Origin: Candidatus Rifleibacteriota bacterium
GTDB taxonomy: Bacteria; Muiribacteriota; Ozemobacteria; Ozemobacterales; Ozemobacteraceae
NCBI GenBank assembly: GCA_018818125.1
Contig: JAHISQ010000153.1
Span: 1-39,625 of the forward strand
Direction: 5' to 3'
Length of the DNA: 39,625 nucleotides
Part shown: one piece after another, positions 8,704-16,530 of the stretch
Position numbering within the stretch: the stretch's first letter is position 1
Layout of the letters: each line of letters starts with the position of its first letter
Translations under genes and position numbers: made by a program
The notes under the pieces: model-generated
The model's database searches: none
Told to the model about the DNA's origin: nothing
The model's input: the letters and a program-made list of their open reading frames with translations, nothing else

Positions 8704-9813
8704 TCAGTTTTCGAAAAGGCGGAGCTGGTTCTGGTTATTGGCCGGGGTCGGCGGTTTCATGCCGAAATATTCGTAGGCAGCACGGGTGGCAATACGGCCA
8801 CGGCTGGTACGGGCAATGAAGCCGATCTGAATGAGAAAGCTCTCATAAACGTCATAAATAGTGTCAGCTTCTTCGCCGACCGAAACAGCAAGAGTGTCAA
8901 GACTAACCGGCCCGCCATCAAAGCGTTTTAGCAAAATTTCGAGAATTTTGCGGTCGATGTAATCAAGACCAATACTGTCTATCTGCAGCATACGCATGCC
9001 GCGTTCCACGGTTACAAGATCAACTGCTTCCTGGCGATTTACCTGCGCAACGTCGCGCATACGCTTAAACATTCTGATTGCGACACGTGGCGTGCCGCGC
9101 GCGCGACGTGCTATTTCGCTGGCAGCTTCCGGGGTTACCGGGTATTGCAGCTTCTTTGCTACCGATTCGATAACCACTCTGAGTTCATCAACAGCGTAAT
9201 AATCGATGCGTGAAACCACGCCAAAGCGTGTGCGCAGTGGCGCTGAAACATCCCCCTCACGCGTAGTTGCACCAATCAAAGTAAAGGGTTGCACTTTCAT
9301 GCGCAGGCTGCGGGCTGTCGGGCCTTTGCCAATCAGCACGTCGAAGTGGTAGTCTTCCATTGCCGGATAGAGTACTTCTTCGACATTTTTGCTGAGTCGA
9401 TGAATTTCGTCGATAAACAGCACATCGCCCTGGCGCAAACCAGTGAGCAGCGCAGCAACATCTCCGGCGCGATTGAGCACCGGTCCTGAAGTAATACGGA
9501 TCTGCACACCCATCTCGGCGGCGATTACGTTGGCCAACGTTGTTTTACCGAGGCCGGGCGGCCCCAGCAACAAAGTGTGATCAAGCGGTTCTTTGCGCTC
9601 ACAGGCGGCAGCAATGAACACCTGCAGCTTTTCGACAATAGCTGATTGCCCGATAAATTCCGAAAACTTGCGTGGACGCAAACTGGGCAACAGAATTTCT
9701 TCATCACCGGGAATCGGCGTACGGGCGAGGATGGAGCCCTCTTCAAAGTCTTCAGCGAGCTCAAAATCTACTTCGTCAATTTCTGAGATTTTGCGCAGAT
9801 CTTTTTTCTTCAT
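8704..9813 (-). CDS. ruvB: Holliday junction branch-migration ATPase RuvB
   Basis: A 369-residue RuvB, the hexameric AAA+ motor that drives Holliday junction branch migration together with RuvA. Walker A is 'GPPGLGKTT' (84-92), Walker B 'FIDEIH' (133-138), sensor 1 lies in 'TLIGATTREGDVSAPLRTRFG', and the C-terminal winged helix closes with 'YEYFGM'. The N-terminus carries about 25 extra acidic residues before the conserved 'LRPRKFSEFIGQ' stretch, slightly longer than most RuvB proteins. It starts 9 nt after the ruvA stop with no clear ribosome site, which suggests coupled translation. Confidence 0.97.
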   Translation of the reverse strand: MKKKDLRKISEIDEVDFELAEDFEEGSILARTPIPGDEEILLPSLRPRKFSEFIGQSAIVEKLQVFIAAACERKEPLDHTLLLGPPGLGKTTLANVIAAEMGVQIRITSGPVLNRAGDVAALLTGLRQGDVLFIDEIHRLSKNVEEVLYPAMEDYHFDVLIGKGPTARSLRMKVQPFTLIGATTREGDVSAPLRTRFGVVSRIDYYAVDELRVVIESVAKKLQYPVTPEAASEIARRARGTPRVAIRMFKRMRDVAQVNRQEAVDLVTVERGMRMLQIDSIGLDYIDRKILEILLKRFDGGPVSLDTLAVSVGEEADTIYDVYESFLIQIGFIARTSRGRIATRAAYEYFGMKPPTPANNQNQLRLFEN

Positions 9814-9822
9814 AATATTCTG

Positions 9823-10434
9823 TTAAGCCGAAAACGAACGAAGCACTGCTTCGATAGTCTGCTCTATGGTTGCATCAGGCGAAATTTCTTTGGCAACACG
9901 TTTGAGGCTAAGAGCGATTTCTTTACCGGTATAGCCTAGGTTTTCGAGCGCTTCGCGCACATCGGTCTCAAACGGAATTTTAGCCGTGCCGCCGTCGGCC
10001 TCAAGATGCTGAGCTGCACCAATACCGAGTTTGGCAATACCCTCTTTGAGTTCAACAATCAGGCGCGAAGCAAGTTTTGGGCCGACACCCTTGAGCGTTG
10101 TCAGATGCACTGCATCTTCTGACAGTATCATGCTGGCAAAAGCCTCGGGCGTGGTTGCCGACATAATATTGATAGCCAGTTTCGGGCCAACCTTGTTAAC
10201 CCGGGTAAGCAGGCGAAAGAGATGGCGCTCTTCTTCGGAGAAAAAGCCAAATAACTGCGGCCCATCTTCCTGTCGCCAGTGCAGATGACACAACAGTTGC
10301 ACATCGCAGCCGGCAGCACCAAGCCGACTGCTGGTCGTAAACGGTACAAGAATTTCTATGCCAATACCGTTTTGTTCGACAACTACACGGTGAGGCTGCT
10401 TGCTGTGCAGTTTTCCTTTTATAAATTCTATCAT
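9823..10434 (-). CDS. ruvA: Holliday junction DNA-binding protein RuvA
   Basis: A 203-residue RuvA that binds the four-way junction and loads RuvB. It has the N-terminal OB-fold ('MIEFIKGKL', 'GIGIEILVPF'), two helix-hairpin-helix motifs ('VNKVGPKLAINIM' and 'LKGVGPKLASRLIVELK') and the C-terminal RuvB-contacting domain ('VREALENLGYTGKEIALSLKRV'). Length is typical. The start ATG at 10434 has no strong ribosome site. It sits between yebC, across a 201-nt gap, and ruvB. The usual ruvC between yebC and ruvA is missing here. Confidence 0.96.
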   Translation of the reverse strand: MIEFIKGKLHSKQPHRVVVEQNGIGIEILVPFTTSSRLGAAGCDVQLLCHLHWRQEDGPQLFGFFSEEERHLFRLLTRVNKVGPKLAINIMSATTPEAFASMILSEDAVHLTTLKGVGPKLASRLIVELKEGIAKLGIGAAQHLEADGGTAKIPFETDVREALENLGYTGKEIALSLKRVAKEISPDATIEQTIEAVLRSFSA

Positions 10435-10582
10435 GAGGTTAATAAATCCAGGAAAGCATTGAATAAGAACGAGTTACAATTGAAAAAAACTCAGCAGAAT
10501 ATTTGCAGCAACGAAAAAGTGCTTAAACAAAATTATAAATCATTTCTATTAAACAACCTGAATACCAGTGCAATATTGCGCA

Positions 10583-10615
10583 GCTTGCCCGGGCGTAAAA
10601 AGCAGCCGGGCAAGC
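10583..10615. other. Stem-loop between yebC and ruvA
   Basis: A perfect 10-bp inverted repeat (10583-10592 with 10606-10615, 13-nt loop) follows the yebC stop. Read leftward, the way the genes run, it has no T-run after it, so it is a weak terminator at best. It may be an mRNA stabiliser or processing element before ruvA. Confidence 0.45.
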
Positions 10616-10635
10616 CTGCAAAAATCGCTAAAATA

Positions 10636-11397
10636 TCAGGCGCCGAGTGCTGTTTCCATATCTTCGTCTGAGATCTCGTAATTATAGTAGACCTCTTGAA
10701 CGTCGTCGTGCTCCTCGAGGGTATCAACAAGCTTAAGAACCCTGGCTACATCTGCGCCAGTAACACTCACGGTGGTTTTTGGCAGATTAGTAACCTTGGC
10801 TTCTTCCATTTTCAAGCCTTTATCTTCAAGAGTCTGGCGCACTTCGTTAAAAGATGTTGGCTGGCAGGTAACTTCAAAGCCATCATCAAGAGTTTTGAGA
10901 TCTTCAGCGCCTGACTCCAGGACGATATCCATTAGTGTGTCTTCGCTAAGTCCAGGATTTTTTTCGTTGGGAAGGAAGATATATCCCTTGGTTTCAAACA
11001 TGAATGAAACACAACCGGGGACTCCCATGTTCCCGCCGCCTTTGCTGAGAATCTTGCTAACTTCAGCTACGCTTCGGTTGGTATTGTCAGTAAGACATTT
11101 CACCATTACTGCAACTCCGCCGGGGGCATAACCTTCGTAAAGTACTTCTTCGTAATTTACTCCTTCAAGTTCCCCGGTTCCTTTTTTGATCGCTCTTTCT
11201 ATGTTGTCCTTAGGCATGTTGCAATCTTTAGCTGCCTGAAGAGCTGTTCTCAAACTTGGATTTGAAGCCGGATCACCGCCGCCCATGCGTGCAGCAACGG
11301 TAATTTCTTTGATGACCTTAGTAAACGCTCGACCTCTGAGCGCGTCTGTTTTGGCCTTCGCGTGCTTGGTTGTGGCCCACTTACTATGACCTGACAT
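10636..11397 (-). CDS. yebC: YebC/TACO1-family protein
   Basis: A 253-residue YebC/TACO1 family protein. Members are linked to transcription control of ruvC-type genes in some bacteria and, more recently, to translation of difficult proline stretches. The N-terminal signature 'MSGHSKWATTKHAKAKTDALRGRAFTKVIKEI' begins at the chosen start, preceded by AAGGAG at optimal spacing, and 'PKDNIERAIKKGTGE' and 'YEGYAPGGVAVMVKCLTDN' are family hallmarks. The frame is open 13 codons further upstream, but without support. A good promoter lies at 11427-11455. It heads the yebC-ruvA-ruvB order common in bacteria, here lacking ruvC. Confidence 0.96.
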   Translation of the reverse strand: MSGHSKWATTKHAKAKTDALRGRAFTKVIKEITVAARMGGGDPASNPSLRTALQAAKDCNMPKDNIERAIKKGTGELEGVNYEEVLYEGYAPGGVAVMVKCLTDNTNRSVAEVSKILSKGGGNMGVPGCVSFMFETKGYIFLPNEKNPGLSEDTLMDIVLESGAEDLKTLDDGFEVTCQPTSFNEVRQTLEDKGLKMEEAKVTNLPKTTVSVTGADVARVLKLVDTLEEHDDVQEVYYNYEISDEDMETALGA

Positions 11398-11426
11398 ATG
11401 CTCTCCTTGAATGGGAAGTTCTTGCC

Positions 11427-11455
11427 AGTATAGCACGTCCTACGTCACATACCAA
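11427..11455 (-). promoter_or_regulatory. Sigma-70 type promoter of yebC
   Basis: Read leftward, TTGGTA (11455-11450), a 17-nt spacer, and TATACT (11432-11427). Predicted transcription start is about 11420, giving a leader of roughly 23 nt that contains the yebC ribosome site. Confidence 0.7.
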
Positions 11456-11499
11456 GACCCGAAAAAACTCTTTAAGAAAAGATTCAGTTATAGTGAAAT

Positions 11500-11515
11500 T
11501 GTCATTACAATGACA
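11500..11515. promoter_or_regulatory. Operator-like palindrome upstream of the yebC promoter
   Basis: TGTCATT and AATGACA (7-base perfect arms around AC) form a 16-base palindrome about 45 nt upstream of the yebC -35 box. Its size and symmetry fit a dimeric regulator site. The cognate regulator is unknown. Confidence 0.4.
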
Positions 11516-11649
11516 CAGGCAGGCTTTTGGAACATGAGAGCATTATGCCAGACAACTCAAGATCAGACTGCTCTTATGGTTTCAGACATTTAGAGCGACA
11601 TATCCCGAAATCCTCACCGGGGGAAAATTCGCCAACAACTGAATTATTA

Positions 11650-11670
11650 GCTCTCTAACAAATAGAGAGC
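11650..11670 (-). terminator. Possible terminator of the radical SAM gene
   Basis: An 8-bp perfect stem (11650-11657 with 11663-11670) with a 5-nt loop lies just past the stop codon at 11674. Read leftward it is followed by TAATAATTC rather than a solid T-run, so termination strength is doubtful. Confidence 0.4.
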
Positions 11671-11673
11671 CCG

Positions 11674-12591
11674 TCAGGCACCGCCACGTTCGGTTGGGTC
11701 CTGAGCCCACACATTTGTAAAGCCGAGCTCCTCAATCAGATCAAGAACTGCAATATATTCTTCTGGTTCCAGTGAGCGCGACATTATTGGGTGCTCAAAT
11801 GCTTTATAGGCTGGAAAATACTGACTCATAACGCTCAAAAACACGTCGGCACCAAATTCCTGACGCAGCCAGAGCAAAGAGTCGGCACTCCCAGCAAGAC
11901 CTTGAGGCAGCACCAGATGACGAATTATCATGCCTCTGCTGGCAATGCCTGTTGTTGGGTCAACCTGCAAAAGACCAACCTGATCCCACATCTTCCGGAG
12001 AGTGCGGCGATTAACCTCAACATAGTCAGAAACATTTGATAGTTCAGCAGCCACGCTGTTTTGTGAATATTTTATATCAGGAAGCCAGATGTCGACAATG
12101 CCGTCGAGCAGATCAATGACTTCTGCGCTCTCGTAACCCGAGCAGTTGTAGACCAGAGGCAGAGCCTTTGCCCGCTCATCGCTGCACAACCAAGCCTCGA
12201 GGAGCATTGGTAAGACGTGTGTCGGGGTTACAAAATTCAAATTATGTATGCCATTACGGGCCAGGCGACTATATATGGCGCCAAGTTCGTCGGCACTCAT
12301 CAACTGGCCGTTGCCAAGCTGACTGAACGGGAAATTCTGGCAAAAAAAGCAGCCCAGAGTGCATCCCGAAGCAAAAATAGCGCCCGAACCATGGCTTCCC
12401 GAAATTGGGGGCTCTTCGCCGCGATGCTGCGCCCATGACGCCACCCTGATCTGGCCGCCAATCCGGCAGAATCCCTGTTTGTCATGCAAACGATCTACGC
12501 CACAATTGCGAGGGCAGAGCCGGCATGGGTTCAACAGTTGACGTAACAGCGGCAGGCGTTCAGAGATAAGTTGTTCTTTTGCGCAAAGCAT
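11674..12591 (-). CDS. Radical SAM protein, PflX/COG1313 type
   Basis: A 305-residue radical SAM protein. The [4Fe-4S] cluster motif is CTLGCFFC (C77, C81, C84), the CxxxCxxC form, inside 'FASGCTLGCFFCQNFPFSQ'. 'NLNFVTPTHVLPMLLEAW' and 'VDIWLPDIKY' are typical of COG1313, a group related to pyruvate-formate-lyase activating enzymes but with unknown substrates. Four further N-terminal cysteines (C23, C26, C30, C42) could hold a second metal site. No pyruvate formate-lyase or other glycyl-radical enzyme is in the window. It lies 41 nt downstream of the flavoprotein gene, so the two are probably co-transcribed. The start ATG at 12591 lacks a strong ribosome site. Confidence 0.85.
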   Translation of the reverse strand: MLCAKEQLISERLPLLRQLLNPCRLCPRNCGVDRLHDKQGFCRIGGQIRVASWAQHRGEEPPISGSHGSGAIFASGCTLGCFFCQNFPFSQLGNGQLMSADELGAIYSRLARNGIHNLNFVTPTHVLPMLLEAWLCSDERAKALPLVYNCSGYESAEVIDLLDGIVDIWLPDIKYSQNSVAAELSNVSDYVEVNRRTLRKMWDQVGLLQVDPTTGIASRGMIIRHLVLPQGLAGSADSLLWLRQEFGADVFLSVMSQYFPAYKAFEHPIMSRSLEPEEYIAVLDLIEELGFTNVWAQDPTERGGA

Positions 12592-12632
12592 TTATGGGTA
12601 TGTTAATCTGGTAAAAAACCCGGCAATCGAGC

Positions 12633-13328
12633 TCAGCCTTGGACGATTACTACGCCACGGGCTGATGCTTCTTCGCGGGCAATGTCGGTAATAATGGCAT
12701 TAGAAGGCACCCGCAACGGCTCAAGCGACTCAGATGCGGCAATAACATCTTCCCGGGTAACAAAGACTCGAGAGCCAGCAACAGACTGGCGATTAATCGC
12801 AGCTTTTGAGCGAATCATGCGCGCAGCTTTCTCGGCAATATTGTCGTTGTTAAACCCACACACAGTGCCTCCGGTGACGGTCTGCCAATGCTGCCGATAA
12901 ATTCTGACCAGATGAGGGTTCATTGCCGTGCTGTCGTCTGGCAGGGCTTCTTCAGCCAGCAAGATTGGTTTTCCGAGCTGCGAGAATTGCCATAACAGCT
13001 CTGCCGGAAACGAATCGCGCAGACCCAGCGCAAATTTGGCAAGAGTGTTCAGGCTAAGCGGATTTACGATGAGCAGGTCGAAGGAATTGAGTTTAAGTAT
13101 GAGCCGCTCACAATCTGACTGGCAATAAACCGGGCAATCTCCGGCCAAGACACGCAGCCAGCCGCGCTGTTGCGCCGAATGCGACAGGGCAACCTGTGGA
13201 CTCGCAAAGAGCGCCGGCAGCGAAATCAACGCCTGCTGCGGCTGCTGGCCAGATTCAGGCAGACAGCAAAGCAGCAACGGCTTTAGAGCGACCGGGCTAT
13301 ATGGTTGTTCAATGTGCATGTTCGTCAT
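12633..13328 (-). CDS. Flavoprotein-like protein resembling microcompartment-associated flavoproteins
   Basis: A 231-residue protein with a region ('FDLLIVNPLSLNTLAKFALGL' and, after a gap, 'FSQLGKPILLAEEALPDD') that resembles the flavoprotein fold (Pfam Flavoprotein, as in phosphopantothenoylcysteine decarboxylase), specifically the variant met in bacterial microcompartment operons. Its end ('VFVTREDVIAA' then 'VPSNAIITDIAREEASARG') also resembles the 'IVTPLARDYAxxxGI' tail of microcompartment-locus proteins. The N-terminal third is divergent. No shell protein or aldehyde dehydrogenase gene is in the window. The ATG at 13328 is preferred over a TTG at 13358; a promoter-like pair at 13330-13358 would put the transcript start almost on that ATG, so a start at 13319 or a leaderless mRNA is possible. 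The assignment rests on remembered motifs and is moderate. Confidence 0.5.
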   Translation of the reverse strand: MTNMHIEQPYSPVALKPLLLCCLPESGQQPQQALISLPALFASPQVALSHSAQQRGWLRVLAGDCPVYCQSDCERLILKLNSFDLLIVNPLSLNTLAKFALGLRDSFPAELLWQFSQLGKPILLAEEALPDDSTAMNPHLVRIYRQHWQTVTGGTVCGFNNDNIAEKAARMIRSKAAINRQSVAGSRVFVTREDVIAASESLEPLRVPSNAIITDIAREEASARGVVIVQG

Positions 13329-13329
13329 A

Positions 13330-13358
13330 ACAATACAACCACCTATCGGCAAAGTCAA
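13330..13358 (-). promoter_or_regulatory. Possible promoter of the flavoprotein/radical SAM pair
   Basis: Read leftward, TTGACT (13358-13353), a 17-nt spacer and TATTGT (13335-13330). If used, the mRNA would begin at or very near the start codon. Confidence 0.4.
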
Positions 13359-13454
13359 TTCTGCTGGCTAAGGTAATAACTCTCATTCAGAACAAGTTCT
13401 TTTTTGCACCTGGGATTTGTCGCTCACGCGCGATTTTTTTTTGTATTTTTTTTA

Positions 13455-13473
13455 AACTGTGGGAAGCACAGTT
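13455..13473. promoter_or_regulatory. Inverted repeat in the dapA promoter region
   Basis: AACTGTG (13455-13461) and CACAGTT (13467-13473) are perfect 7-base arms around a 5-nt centre. The repeat covers the -35 zone of the proposed dapA promoter, the place expected for a repressor operator, and follows a long T-rich tract. Confidence 0.4.
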
Positions 13474-13484
13474 GAACTACTCTA

Positions 13485-13493
13485 TGGTATAGT
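13485..13493 (+). promoter_or_regulatory. Extended -10 promoter of the dapA operon
   Basis: TGGTATAGT is an extended -10 element (TGn followed by TATAGT). No good -35 hexamer sits at the right distance, as expected for the extended -10 class. The predicted start near 13500 gives a leader of about 34 nt to dapA. Confidence 0.5.
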
Positions 13494-13533
13494 GATAGAA
13501 ACTATATATTCATACTACGGGGAAAAATTGAAC

Positions 13534-14409
13534 ATGAATTCGATCAAAGGCTCATGGGTAGCGCTGGTTACACCTTTCGGGCAGGATGGTCAGATTGATT
13601 TTGCCGCACTTGAAAAGCTCGTTAGCATTCATATGGCAGCAAAAACAGATGGACTGGTAATCTGTGGCACCACTGGCGAATCGGCGACGCTCTGCTTCGA
13701 CGAGAAAAAGGCGTTGATGCAGGCGGTAAAGAGACAGATAGCTGGCCAGATTGCGCTGATGTTTGGGACTGGCAGCAATGATACACGTGCCACCTGCGAG
13801 CTCACTAACAAGGCCGCAGAACTTGGTGCTGAAGCCGTTCTGGTAGTCACACCTTATTACAACAAGCCAACACAAGAGGGTTTGAAACTGCACTTTAAAG
13901 CCGTTGCTGCCGAAACCGTGCTACCGGTAGTGCTTTACAACGTGCCTGGTCGCACCGGCTGTAACATGATCGCCGACACAACGCTAGAACTGGCTGAAGT
14001 CAGCAACATCGTTGCGGTAAAAGAAGCCTCCGGCAACCTGGATCAGGCCATGGAAATAATTCGCCGTGCACCACCAGGTTTTACGCTGCTTTCGGGCGAA
14101 GACGCACTGAATCTTCCAATAATGGCCTGCGGCGGCGTTGGCACCATCTCGGTTACCGCTAACGTAGCACCAGTTCTAATGAAAAAATTCAATGACGCCG
14201 CGCTCAACGGAGACTGGAACACCGCGCGCGCGATTCATTTTAAGCTGCTGGATCTGCACCGAGGCCTGTTCGTCGAAACCAACCCGCTACCAACCAAGGC
14301 AGTATTGGCCAATCGCGGTCTGATGACAGACCTGGCACGACTGCCGCTCTGCCAACCGACAGCAAAGACCCGCGAACTCATGCAGAAGATAGCAGCCGAT
14401 CTGGAGTAA
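13534..14409 (+). CDS. dapA: 4-hydroxy-tetrahydrodipicolinate synthase
   Basis: A 291-residue DapA that condenses pyruvate with aspartate semialdehyde on the way to diaminopimelate (peptidoglycan) and lysine. The Schiff-base lysine is K163 in 'VAVKEASGN', the catalytic tyrosine is Y135 in 'LYNVPGRTG', and the threonine pair T46-T47 is in 'GTTGES'. The length is that of the family. The ATG at 13534 begins the conserved 'MNSIKGSWVALVTPF'; GGGG lies 11 nt upstream, and an in-frame TTG at 13528 at better spacing is an alternative. Only 3 nt separate its stop from cdaA, so it leads an eight-gene run to 24130. Paralogous aldolases (NanA/KDG type) are possible, but the motifs favour DapA. Confidence 0.93.
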   Translation: MNSIKGSWVALVTPFGQDGQIDFAALEKLVSIHMAAKTDGLVICGTTGESATLCFDEKKALMQAVKRQIAGQIALMFGTGSNDTRATCELTNKAAELGAEAVLVVTPYYNKPTQEGLKLHFKAVAAETVLPVVLYNVPGRTGCNMIADTTLELAEVSNIVAVKEASGNLDQAMEIIRRAPPGFTLLSGEDALNLPIMACGGVGTISVTANVAPVLMKKFNDAALNGDWNTARAIHFKLLDLHRGLFVETNPLPTKAVLANRGLMTDLARLPLCQPTAKTRELMQKIAADLE

Positions 14410-14412
14410 AAA

Positions 14413-15228
14413 TTGCAGCATTTTTTCGACCTTTTGATGGCGATATTTCGAGATATCTCGCTGATAGATATCTTCGACATCGCGCTGGTCAGTTACGGCA
14501 TCTACCGGGCGCTGCTCTTCATTGAGGGCACGCGCGCGTTCAACCTGCTCAAAGGCCTCGGCATAATTCTGGTTTTGCTGGTCGTAACCAAAGATCTCGA
14601 CTTCAACACGGTCAGCTGGGTCCTCTCAAACGCCCTACCAACCGGCTTCCTGGCACTGGTGGTTATTTTTCAGCCTGAACTGCGCCGAGCACTCGAAGAC
14701 ATTGGCAAAGGGCGTTTTTTGAGCGAGCAGGCAGGAAGCGAAGATTCTATTCCGGAATTGACTGAAGAAGTCTGTAAAACCATTGAAGCCTGCGCCAAAA
14801 AGCGCATTGGCGCCCTGATCGTTTTCGAGCAGGAAATCGGCCTCAAAGACTTTATAGATAATGGTATTCCACTTGACAGCAAAATCACTTCCGAGCTGCT
14901 CAGCACTGTTTTCATGCCGTTTACTCCGTTACACGATGGAGCCGTCATTATCCAGGGACAAAAAATTGCTGCCGCCAGCTGCTTTTTGCCGACAACCAGC
15001 AATCACGGAGAAGTAGCCAAAGAGCTGGGCTCACGACACCGTGCTGCCATAGGCCTCACCGAGATTACCGACGCGCTGGTATTTGTGGTCAGCGAAGAAA
15101 CCGGTCAGATTTCGAGAGCCAAGGGCGGTAAACTTTCACGCGGACTGGCGATGGATAGAGTGCAAAAACTGGTTGCAGCAGCATTTACACGGGTCAGTCG
15201 AAGCAGGAGGTTATTTGCACGCAAATGA
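14413..15228 (+). CDS. cdaA: Diadenylate cyclase CdaA
   Basis: A 271-residue membrane diadenylate cyclase making c-di-AMP from two ATP. There are three N-terminal membrane segments (about 18-36, 47-60 and 70-86), then a DAC domain with the catalytic DGA (175-177, 'PLHDGAVII') and RHR (208-210, 'GSRHRAAIG') motifs. It begins with TTG at 14413, preceded by GGAG inside the end of dapA. Its stop overlaps the cdaR start by 4 nt (ATGA). The classic firmicute order cdaA-cdaR-glmM is only half kept here: glmM is absent and a HEAT-repeat gene follows. c-di-AMP usually controls potassium and osmolyte transport and cell-wall stress. Confidence 0.96.
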   Translation: MQHFFDLLMAIFRDISLIDIFDIALVSYGIYRALLFIEGTRAFNLLKGLGIILVLLVVTKDLDFNTVSWVLSNALPTGFLALVVIFQPELRRALEDIGKGRFLSEQAGSEDSIPELTEEVCKTIEACAKKRIGALIVFEQEIGLKDFIDNGIPLDSKITSELLSTVFMPFTPLHDGAVIIQGQKIAAASCFLPTTSNHGEVAKELGSRHRAAIGLTEITDALVFVVSEETGQISRAKGGKLSRGLAMDRVQKLVAAAFTRVSRSRRLFARK

Positions 15229-16520
15229 ATAACCGCATCTGGATCAAACTCTTATCAATACTTCTTGGTGTATTCGCATGGATATATGTAAATCTTGTGA
15301 TTCCACCAGAGATTCGACGCAATCTTACCGCTGAAGTCGAATACCGTAATATCCCCGAAATGGTAAAGATTTCGCCGCAAAAACATACTGTCCAGGTTCA
15401 AATAGAAGGCACCAGACGAGACTTTATTCTTTCGAACAGCAGTGGTCGAGTACAGGTGAATGTCGACCTTTATAATGTCAGGCCAGGGCAGGCACAGCTC
15501 CCTGTAAGAGTTACCGCGGCACCTGGTCTTTCAGTAGTTTCGGTCTCACCCCCGCAGGTGCATATCGAAGTGATTCCGCTCGTCCAAAAGAAATTTGACA
15601 TAAAAGTTGAGGTTCAGGGAATCCCGGCCGAAGGCTACCTCGCTGATGAACCGAGATACACCCCCGAACAAGTGACGCTGGTGGGGCCAGAGAGATTAAT
15701 AAGCCGTGTAACATCCTGTGTTGTAGAGGTTAACCTCGATCAGATAAAAAATTCTATCAGCGAACAGCGTGCAATTAAGGTTTTACTTGAGCCTGGTGTC
15801 AGCAATGAGAACATTTCGGTAACGCCTGACAAAACAAGCCTCGATATCACTGTTAAACAAGGCTATCCCACGAAAACATTGCAGCTTGCCAAGCCAGTAT
15901 TCATCAACCGTGTCCCAGAAGGCAAAAAGCTTGAGAATTTCAAGATAACCCCGGTTTCAGTGGTCGTTACCGGCCCAGCACGTCTTCTCAACCAAATCAA
16001 CGACCTGAGCTTTAAGCCGATAGACCTTTCCGGCATAGCACAGACCGCATCGATTCCGGTAAAGCTTGAGCTTCCCGAGCGGATTAAGCTTTTCTCAACC
16101 GAAATGCCCGTAATAGAAATAGAGTTGTTAGACAGCAAAGTGGGCAGAACTTATGACAGCTTGCCTTTTGAACTGAAAAAGACGTCAAATCAATACACTT
16201 CGGTCTCAGTGTCTTCTTATTCCATAGATGTTGAAGGCTTTTTGAAAGATATCGCCCTGGTCCGCAACGCCCAGTTACAGATGATTCTCGATATAGAAAA
16301 AATGAAGCCCGGCAGCTATACGGTTAACCTGTCCGCTCCGGTTGGCCTGCCCGACAATGTGAGCGTTCTCAAGATCAGACCTGACAAGCTGAACATAAAT
16401 ATTTCAGAACTGGCTGACGAACCTGGTAAAATTGCGACAGATGCGCAGATAATACCTGAAAAACCGGCAAGTGCCACTGCAACACCAGATTCAGACACGG
16501 CAAAGCCCACAGGCCGATAA
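15225..16520 (+). CDS. cdaR: YbbR-domain protein (CdaR), regulator of CdaA
   Basis: A 431-residue protein with one N-terminal membrane segment (about 7-27) and a long extracytoplasmic part made of about four YbbR domains, with repeated strand patterns such as 'VQVQIEGTRRDF', 'VTLVGPERLISRV' and 'VVVTGPARLLNQI'. The C-terminus is a short Ala/Thr/Pro-rich tail. CdaR binds and modulates CdaA in Firmicutes. The 4-nt overlap with cdaA implies coupled translation and a CdaA-CdaR complex here. The stop is 10 nt before the HEAT-repeat gene. Confidence 0.92.
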   Translation: MNNRIWIKLLSILLGVFAWIYVNLVIPPEIRRNLTAEVEYRNIPEMVKISPQKHTVQVQIEGTRRDFILSNSSGRVQVNVDLYNVRPGQAQLPVRVTAAPGLSVVSVSPPQVHIEVIPLVQKKFDIKVEVQGIPAEGYLADEPRYTPEQVTLVGPERLISRVTSCVVEVNLDQIKNSISEQRAIKVLLEPGVSNENISVTPDKTSLDITVKQGYPTKTLQLAKPVFINRVPEGKKLENFKITPVSVVVTGPARLLNQINDLSFKPIDLSGIAQTASIPVKLELPERIKLFSTEMPVIEIELLDSKVGRTYDSLPFELKKTSNQYTSVSVSSYSIDVEGFLKDIALVRNAQLQMILDIEKMKPGSYTVNLSAPVGLPDNVSVLKIRPDKLNINISELADEPGKIATDAQIIPEKPASATATPDSDTAKPTGR

Positions 16521-16530
16521 AGGACACAGA

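Noticed and set aside
13359..13533. Lysine riboswitch upstream of dapA
   Set aside because: The gap has only one short hairpin and a T-rich tract; no multi-helix junction is evident, and the predicted leader is about 34 nt.
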